In this document: in pieces, positions 58,109-64,000 of the stretch
How positions within the stretch are numbered: position 1 is the first letter of the stretch
How the letters are laid out: each line of letters starts with the position of its first letter
Assembly (NCBI GenBank): GCA_017354895.1
Contig: CP071493.1
Coordinates: forward strand, 7,316,001-7,380,000
From: Podospora comata
Taxonomy: Eukaryota; Ascomycota; Sordariomycetes; Sordariales; Podosporaceae
Length of the DNA stretch: 64,000 bases
Direction of reading: 5' to 3'
The notes under the pieces: model-generated
The model's database searches: none
The model's input: the letters and a program-made list of their open reading frames with translations, nothing else
What the model was told of the DNA's origin: nothing
Made by a program: the position numbers and the translations under genes

Positions 58109-60171
58109 TCACTGCTGCTGGTGGTGGTGGGAGGGTGGCGGGCCCTGTTGCTGCTGATTACTCTGCGGGTAACTCCCCATAACCTCCTGAGGGGGATCGG
58201 CCTCCCTCTGCGCACTCATCTCCGCCGCGTTATGATACTGCTGGCCCTGCCATTGCTGGCCCCCTTGCTGCACATACGGGGCACCATATTGCTGCTGCTG
58301 CGGGAACCCTCCCTGTGGTTGCTGGTTGTAATACTGCCCTTGATTCTGCTGATAACCACCGCCGTAAAACTGATTCTGACCATGATGCTGTCCCTCATCT
58401 GCCTCGGCAATAGGCGCCGGGTACCCGCCTGGTCCAGCACCCACTCCCGGGGAAGGGGTGCTCTGAGGGTGAGTGTTGAATGGGTTTTGTCCACCGCTCA
58501 GGGATGACAGCTCGGATGCGTGGCCGTTGGTTGTGTTGGAAGCTCCGGTGTTTTGCGGCATGAGAGCGGAGGGGGAGGAGATGGATGTGTTGATGCTGTG
58601 GCGGGAGGGGTCTGTTCCCGGGGGTATGGCACCAGCGGCGATGTATTGATTGGGATAGGGGTGGCCGTTTTGGAACTGGGCCGGCGGGGGGTATTGGCCT
58701 TGTGGTGGTGGTGGTGGTTGTTGCTGACCTGGCATGGGCTGGAATTGGCCGTTAGGGAACTGTTGAGGTTGCCCGGGTTGGGGTTGGGGTTGGGTTTGTG
58801 CCATTTGCTGCTGGGGGACTGTTTGAGCTGCTGCGGAATTGGGGTCGGCGGGCTGCCGGGCCTCGAGCTGCTTGTTTTTTTTGCGTTGACGCCAGAGGCA
58901 AAAGGCGAGACCACCGATGAGGATGGCAGCTGCGCCTGCACCGGCACCGATGCCAGCTTTGGCTGCTACCGAGAGGCCGCCGGAGCTTTGTTCCACAACC
59001 GGATAACGCATAGACCAGACAATGTTGACGACCGCCGAGGTCTCCCGGTCGGTCTTGGTTTCCTTGCCCCTTTCCACCGTGAGGGTAGGGGGTCGGGTGG
59101 TTCCAGCTTTGATGGAAGACCAGCAGGGCGTCTGGCCACCCACCGCTGAGGTGAATGGTACGAAGCCGTTGGGGCAGCAGCCGCCATCCACAGAATAGTA
59201 ATCCTCGGCGCATGTTTGGAGTCTGGCCTGCTTTGCGTCGACAGGAATGGGGTAGTCGAAGCCAAGCTTCTCCAGCTCTGCCGCGTTGGATCCAGACACC
59301 GCCGAGGCAACTGCTGCGGCGGCGGTCTCGACGGGCCAAGGACAGCAATCAGGGCGGTCTTTGATGCAGCCGAGGAAGCCAGCGTAATATGCGGTATTCC
59401 CAGCGTCTACGAGAGTGAAGCTGGCTTGACCACATTCGTCCTTGAGGAGAGCACCTGTGCCTTGGAATTTGGGCTGTCCGTCATAGGCGGGAGTGTTGAT
59501 ACGAGTGCTGACAGTAACGACGTTGACGGTTCTGCGATTCCAAGTCAGTTCCTAGCTTTGAAGTGGAACCTAGACCAAACACAATGCTTACTGTAACGCG
59601 AGAGACACAGAAGTCCTGAAGATCAAACAGTTAGTCAACCTTGCTTTTCACACATGGCACCCCGTCTCACTCACGGTATGTTAGGTTGTTGCTGGCCCTG
59701 GGGGCCGCCAATGACGTTGCTGCATGTTGATCCGAGGGCTGAGGCGTATAGATCATTCCAGCCGTCATACAAACTGGAGCAGGTTCCAGTCGCGATTCTA
59801 GTATACCAGCAGTTCCAGTAGGCTTGTCCATGGGTGCAGACGCATGACTGAACAGCGGAGTCGACGGCACTGGTGTAGGCAAGTCCATTCTCCGGCCCTC
59901 CTCCGGCTGTCACGAAGTCGAAGTCACTGTAGCATTCTGACAGATGGGTTGTGCAGGAGTACACGTTTGATCCGTAATTCTAGTATGACAGGGAGGTCAG
60001 CAAAGGACAGCCCAGCTTGTGCTGCTTGGTCTCGACGGAGCGACATACATAGCAATCCCCATAGAAGTCGGTCTGGCGTGGTCGAAGCAAAGCAGCGCCA
60101 AAGACATCAAAGGTCGGAGTCGGAGTCACTGACGGCGTCGGCGACGCCAGTGATGCTGAAGGGACCAGCAT
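58109..60171 (-). CDS. Cys-rich single-pass membrane protein with Gln/Pro-rich tail
   Basis: Minus-strand join: 60171-60049, 59979-59675, 59615-59592 and 59531-58109, giving 624 aa. Introns of 69, 59 and 60 nt keep phase; the third exon is 24 nt. The predicted ectodomain (to about residue 335) has many Cys (CYNYGSNVYSC, SCVCTHGQAYWNCWY, GCIKDRPDCCPWP, DGGCCPNGF). A Gly/Ala-rich membrane segment follows (about 340-364, AGIGAGAGAAAILIGGLAF), then a basic stop-transfer (RQRKKNK) and a roughly 240-residue Pro/Gln/Gly/Asn-rich tail ending HHHQQQ. The layout suggests a plasma-membrane or wall-associated surface protein, resembling fungal wall sensors in architecture only. The chosen start lacks a hydrophobic signal peptide, and an upstream exon carrying one is likely. 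Function not recognised. Confidence 0.8.
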
Positions 60172-61170
60172 TGCGGCTCTTGATTATCAACCGGCTTGGC
60201 GTACAAAGGATGGATCCCTTCTTCAACACAGTCGACGCGAAAGACGCGTGGAAAAAACGAAGCTTGACAGAAAACGAGGGGGACTTGAACAGCCCTGCGG
60301 CGGGGACCACAAACGCATGTCCTTCATTTTCCTCTTGTTATCCGCGGTGTCGAGCTGGGCAAGGGTTGCGATCAGGGTCCATGGGATCATTGGGCGCTGA
60401 GCAAGGTTCAGACCCCCAATAATTTGACTGAATCCAGACGGCGCTGTGCATAACACGGCGTCGCGAACAGCCTCTGATAGGTGTGATGGCTGCAGGCCAG
60501 CACTTATTGGGGTGCGGCTGAAGGTTACGCCGATGCCCCTGACAGGTGAGCTGGCCGAGATTGTGAGGTCTCACAAGCTCCTGAGAATGAAGTTGCTCCG
60601 TCTTATTCATCACCCCGTCTCTGGGGATCATGATTGGGGTATTCAAACGTCGATGTGGATAGCTTCATTTGAAGAATTGGGTTGTGAGTTACAGCAGCCC
60701 TCCAGGCTTGGCGGGATCTGTCTTGAGGTCGAGACTAAGACAAACTGCGGAACGAGTGTGAAAAGAGATGGCAGGGGTCGCCGCTCATTCCCGCTCCTCC
60801 TCAACACCATGTCCCCGTCTCGGTTCAGGGTGCGATGTTTCTTTATCCTGTTCAACCGTGAGCCATTTCGTGGCTCAGATCTGATAAAGTGGCGGTTGTC
60901 AGGTGGGATTGAGCACAACTGTTCCTCTGCATCTGTCACTCGCTCAAGAGCTCTCTCACTTCCTGAGAGAAGTCCAAGAAACCCATGGTCAAAGCTGACA
61001 TCATGGAAATCGATTCTCTCACAGCCCGAACCTCCAACCCCTCAAACCACCACCTCTGATCCTTCCAACAGCTCCTCTCTCACCTGAGTCTCTTGACTTT
61101 CAATATCACCCGGAGCTCACAGCACCCCGCCGATACCCGCCAAGCGTCTTGGTCGGAATGCAGCCCGCAC

Positions 61171-61187
61171 GGTTAAATGGGGATAAA
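61171..61187 (+). promoter_or_regulatory. Two tandem GGNTAAA (XlnR/XLR-1-type) sites
   Basis: GGTTAAA at 61171 and GGATAAA at 61181 lie on the same strand, 10 bp apart, about 360 bp upstream of the GH43 start. GGNTAAA is the motif reported for the Neurospora xylan regulator XLR-1. A GCGGAG match to the CreA/CRE-1 site SYGGRG is at 61250-61255. Short motifs like these also arise by chance. Confidence 0.4.
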
Positions 61188-61334
61188 TAGGGAATGGGAC
61201 CAGGAACCCCTTCTTTCCGACATCCACGCGATCCATATGACCCAGCACGGCGGAGAGCATTTTGGAGAACAACTGTGATGGCACGCCCACCCCGTGCTTC
61301 TACCCGGGCAGCCAAGTTGTGTGCTCCGGATGTG

Positions 61335-61340
61335 TATATA
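61335..61340 (+). promoter_or_regulatory. TATA box of the GH43 gene
   Basis: TATATA, about 205 bp upstream of the ATG and downstream of the XLR-1-like sites. Confidence 0.45.
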
Positions 61341-61542
61341 TCTGAGGTAGTTCCTCCGTCACATCCTCTCTTTCTGTTTGATTTCATTATTTTCATACCA
61401 TCTTCAACACCCCCTAATCTTCACCAAACAAGTCAAACCAACTTGCCCCTCCCCCGCAAGATCTAACCCCCGCAAATTACCCCACTACTCCAACTTTACC
61501 CCACAAACCAAAACCCCCCCCTTCCCTTATCAGTTTATCAAG

Positions 61543-62526
61543 ATGGCCCCCCTCATCACGAACATCTACACGGCCGACCCTTCAGCCCACGTCTTCGAAG
61601 GCAAGATCTACATCTACCCCTCCCACGATCGGGAAACCGATATCCAGTTCAACGACAATGGCGACCAATACGACATGGCCGACTACCACGTCTTCTCCAC
61701 CGAGTCCCTCGACCCCGCCGCCCCTGTAGTCGACCACGGCGTCGTCCTCAAGACAGAAGACATCCCCTGGGTGTCCAAGCAGCTCTGGGCGCCTGACGCG
61801 GCCACCAAGAACGGGAAATACTACCTCTACTTCCCCGCCCGCGACAAGGAGGGCATCTTCCGCATCGGTGTCGCGGTCGGTGACCGCCCCGAGGGCCCCT
61901 TCACCCCCGACCCGGAGCCCATCAAGGGCTCCTACTCCATCGACCCTGCCACCTTTGTTGACGATGACGGCCAGGCGTATCTCTACTTTGGCGGCCTCTG
62001 GGGCGGGCAGCTGCAGTGCTACCAGAAGGGGCACGACGTCTTCGACGCCAGCTGGCAAGGACCCAAGGAGCCGACGGGCGAGGGCGTCCCCTCCCTCGGT
62101 GCCCGCGTCGGCAAGCTGACCGAGGACATGCGCCAGTTCGCCGAGGACGTCAGGGATGTGGTCATCCTCGCCCCCGAGACCGGCGAGCCCATCCTCGCCG
62201 ACGACCACGACAGACGCTTCTTTGAGGCGGCGTGGATGCACAAGTACAACGGGAAGTACTACTTCTCCTACTCCACCGGCGACACCCACTACCTCGCCTA
62301 TGGTGTCGGCGACAGCCCGTACGGTCCCTTCACCTATGGCGGGAGAATTTTGGAGCCAGTGCTGGGCTGGACCACCCATCACTCTATTGTCGAGTTCAAG
62401 GGGCGGTGGTGGCTGTTCCACCACGACTGCGAGCTCAGCAAGGGTGTGGACCACTTGCGGTCTGTCAAGGTCAGGGAGATCTTTTATGACAAGGATGGCA
62501 AGATTGTTACCGAGAAACCCGAGTAA
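61543..62526 (+). CDS. Glycoside hydrolase family 43 enzyme, probably intracellular
   Basis: A single exon of 327 aa. Start at MAPLITNIYTADPS; the frame is open upstream, but that sequence is leader-like. The GH43 catalytic triad is visible: base Asp12 in TADPSAHVFEGKIYIYPSHD, pKa-modulating Asp134 in GSYSIDPATFVDDDG, and acid Glu228 in RRFFEAAWMHKYNGKYYFSYS. The length is that of a bare five-bladed propeller with no C-terminal beta-sandwich or carbohydrate-binding module. No signal peptide is present, so it probably acts in the cytosol on imported xylo- or arabino-oligosaccharides. Beta-xylosidase versus alpha-L-arabinofuranosidase cannot be settled from sequence. The promoter has tandem GGNTAAA motifs and a CreA-like site. 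Convergent with the lipase gene. Confidence 0.93.
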   Translation: MAPLITNIYTADPSAHVFEGKIYIYPSHDRETDIQFNDNGDQYDMADYHVFSTESLDPAAPVVDHGVVLKTEDIPWVSKQLWAPDAATKNGKYYLYFPARDKEGIFRIGVAVGDRPEGPFTPDPEPIKGSYSIDPATFVDDDGQAYLYFGGLWGGQLQCYQKGHDVFDASWQGPKEPTGEGVPSLGARVGKLTEDMRQFAEDVRDVVILAPETGEPILADDHDRRFFEAAWMHKYNGKYYFSYSTGDTHYLAYGVGDSPYGPFTYGGRILEPVLGWTTHHSIVEFKGRWWLFHHDCELSKGVDHLRSVKVREIFYDKDGKIVTEKPE

Positions 62527-62845
62527 AAAAACGGTGTCTTTTGGATGGCAAAAGTGTAAAAACAGTGAAATAGGCGAAAAGACATCAAGTCAAATAGTCA
62601 AATATTTTGAAGGGTATAAACTTTTCTAATTGTGATATAGTGTTTTGCTCGTGATATATGCTAAGCTAAGGTAGTGGTAAGGTGACGTGAGGTGATAAGT
62701 TCGCGTCTGTGTATGTAGTAGTTGTATAGTTGTAGGCGGGGGAAGGGGGGTTGTAAAGCATCGCCATCGTCATCCATCATAATCCAACAACACCCAAACA
62801 AAAGAAATCAACGCTACGCCTACTCCGACTTCTTCCTCTTTCCAA
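62527..62845. other. Convergent intergenic spacer
   Basis: 319 bp of 3' flanks of the GH43 gene and the lipase. Nothing else seen. Confidence 0.7.
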
Positions 62846-64000
62846 TCAGTGGTCCATCACACCAGACCTCAACTTGTTCAACGCATCCTCATACTTGCCA
62901 GGACTGTGATCCGTCAGCATGCTCGTCCCAAACCTCACCTCCCTGAACCTTTTCTCTACATCCCTCACATACTTCAACACCACTCGGTGGGCTGGTCTCC
63001 CCAGATCCTCCCCGCCAATCTCCGGCACCAAAAAGGCATCTCGCCTCAACACCCGTGTGCTCTCCACAACGAACACCTCTCCAGGCGGCAGCAACTTCTG
63101 GCTCATCATGCTCGCTCTGAGAACCTTGAGCGCAGCATAAGCCCACTGATCGTCATCCTCCCTCTTGCAAGACTCGCCACCGCTCCCGCTAGAGCCATAC
63201 CACTTGTCTGCTATCCCTGACTGCAACGCGTCCCAGATTCGCTGTCTGACTTCCACCTTGGCCTCATTGTTGTCTGTCTTGAAGGCCAGCGACACTGCCT
63301 GAAAGTCGTGGAGGACTCCCAGTGAAAGATAGGGCACGAGGTCGTTGCCGTTGACAATGCTGGTGATCAGACCGCGAGTAGCTTTGCTCAGAGAAGCCGA
63401 CATCGTCGAAGGCGGGCCGTAGGCGAAAACGTGAACCGGGCGGCCAGCAGGGAGGCATATCTCTTGATGCCGGAAAGCAGTAGTTGTGGTGCCGTCGCCG
63501 AGGAGTCGAGTATGAGGGTTGGGTGAGGTGATGAAGGTGGAACTGCTTGGGTGTGGCTCCGAGAGCATAACTCCCAAGAGAGCGGTAACAGCACCGCCAA
63601 GGGAGTGACCGGTGAGGACGAGACCGTAATCGGAGAATTCTTCCAGGGCTTGCTTGAGCGTGTTGAGGACCCTGCCGTCGCCGCCATAGAGCAGCCGCTT
63701 GGCCGAAGCGTGGACACCCTTGTGGACTTTGTAAGCCTTGCCACGCCAGATAAGGTCATCATAGTCACACGTCATGTCTGCCAGGACATCTTCGAAGCCA
63801 AGTGTCCCACGGCAGGCAAGCACAACGGCTTTGGCCTTGTGGTCAAGAGAGATGTAATGAACGAGCGGTACGCCAGTGTTGGTGGAGCCCGTGCCGTCAG
63901 AGCCACCTTGGGGGTCGACAAAGGAGGAGAGCAGAATGCTGTTGGCATCGGATTCGGTGTGGTGAGCGAAGCAGCGGAGTTCGTGGTGGGTGTCATCGAG
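62846..64000 (-). CDS. Class 3 (Lipase_3) alpha/beta-hydrolase, N-terminus outside the window
   Basis: Partial: 384 codons remain open to the right edge, so the start lies beyond 64000. A conserved VLACRGT oxyanion-region block follows the edge, then DLIWRGKAYKVHKGVHASAKRL and the nucleophile elbow VLTGHSLGGAVTALLGV. The Asp region is VNGNDLVPYLSLG, and a late His-containing segment follows (HRVVLKYVRDV). This order fits the diacylglycerol lipase type of class 3 lipases (sn-1-specific DAG lipase-like), which hydrolyse glycerolipids. The visible part has no membrane segment; any would be in the missing N-terminus. No intron is needed in the visible part. Substrate is inferred from family only. 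Confidence 0.88.
   Translation of the reverse strand, partial: LDDTHHELRCFAHHTESDANSILLSSFVDPQGGSDGTGSTNTGVPLVHYISLDHKAKAVVLACRGTLGFEDVLADMTCDYDDLIWRGKAYKVHKGVHASAKRLLYGGDGRVLNTLKQALEEFSDYGLVLTGHSLGGAVTALLGVMLSEPHPSSSTFITSPNPHTRLLGDGTTTTAFRHQEICLPAGRPVHVFAYGPPSTMSASLSKATRGLITSIVNGNDLVPYLSLGVLHDFQAVSLAFKTDNNEAKVEVRQRIWDALQSGIADKWYGSSGSGGESCKREDDDQWAYAALKVLRASMMSQKLLPPGEVFVVESTRVLRRDAFLVPEIGGEDLGRPAHRVVLKYVRDVEKRFREVRFGTSMLTDHSPGKYEDALNKLRSGVMDH

Larger units (their letters stand above)
60172..61542. promoter_or_regulatory. Divergent region upstream of the membrane protein and GH43 genes
   Basis: 1.37 kb, head-to-head. It may contain the missing first exon of the membrane protein gene on its left side. 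On the right it holds the GH43 promoter with the motifs listed next. The last 150 bp before the GH43 ATG are C/T-rich leader-type sequence. Confidence 0.6.

Overview
The window is nuclear DNA of a filamentous ascomycete (Pezizomycotina, most likely Sordariomycetes). The evidence is gene structure and gene content: short 50-100 nt introns with GT(A/G)NGT donors, CTAAC/CTGAC branch sites and (C/T)AG acceptors, high-GC coding sequence, and recognisable fungal proteins such as SHB17, Ubp6, ARPC4, a Rim2 carrier, SNX3/Grd19, Prp21/SF3A1, Pmt1, a Zn(II)2Cys6 factor and a DUF6590 protein. No rRNA gene, convincing tRNA, CRISPR array, transposon or viral relic was seen. All exon joins were worked out by eye from splice signals and reading-frame continuity. 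Protein names come from family knowledge, not from a database search.

Layout. 1-7.4 kb: a gene-poor stretch, an F-box/LRR-like protein, a doubtful small ORF, then a divergent pair made of a small mitochondrial membrane protein (-) and an SHB17-type sedoheptulose bisphosphatase (+). 7.4-14.9 kb: no firm gene, two or three unrecognised candidate loci and clusters of microsatellites. 14.9-16.3 kb: a Pro-rich Zn(II)2Cys6 protein. 16.3-32.1 kb: almost 16 kb without a recognisable gene, rich in simple repeats, with one plausible but unidentified split coding region near 19.7-20.5 kb. 32.1-64 kb: a normal dense gene region. It holds a His-rich-tailed methyltransferase with an 8-nt microexon, UBP6, ARPC4, a large RRM protein, a RIM2-type mitochondrial carrier, SNX3, SF3A1, PMT1, a DUF6590 protein, a Cys-rich single-pass membrane protein, an intracellular-looking GH43 enzyme, and a class 3 lipase cut by the right edge.

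Most genes in the right half are conserved housekeeping functions (proteasome deubiquitination, actin nucleation, splicing, ER mannosylation, endosomal sorting, mitochondrial nucleotide transport). They are not an operon or a biosynthetic cluster and share no single pathway. The less ordinary content is in gene architecture (microexon, ATG-only coding exon, stop-free retained-type intron, in-frame UGA-C followed by a long ORF, uORF abutting a start codon) and in the 16-kb gene-free block.
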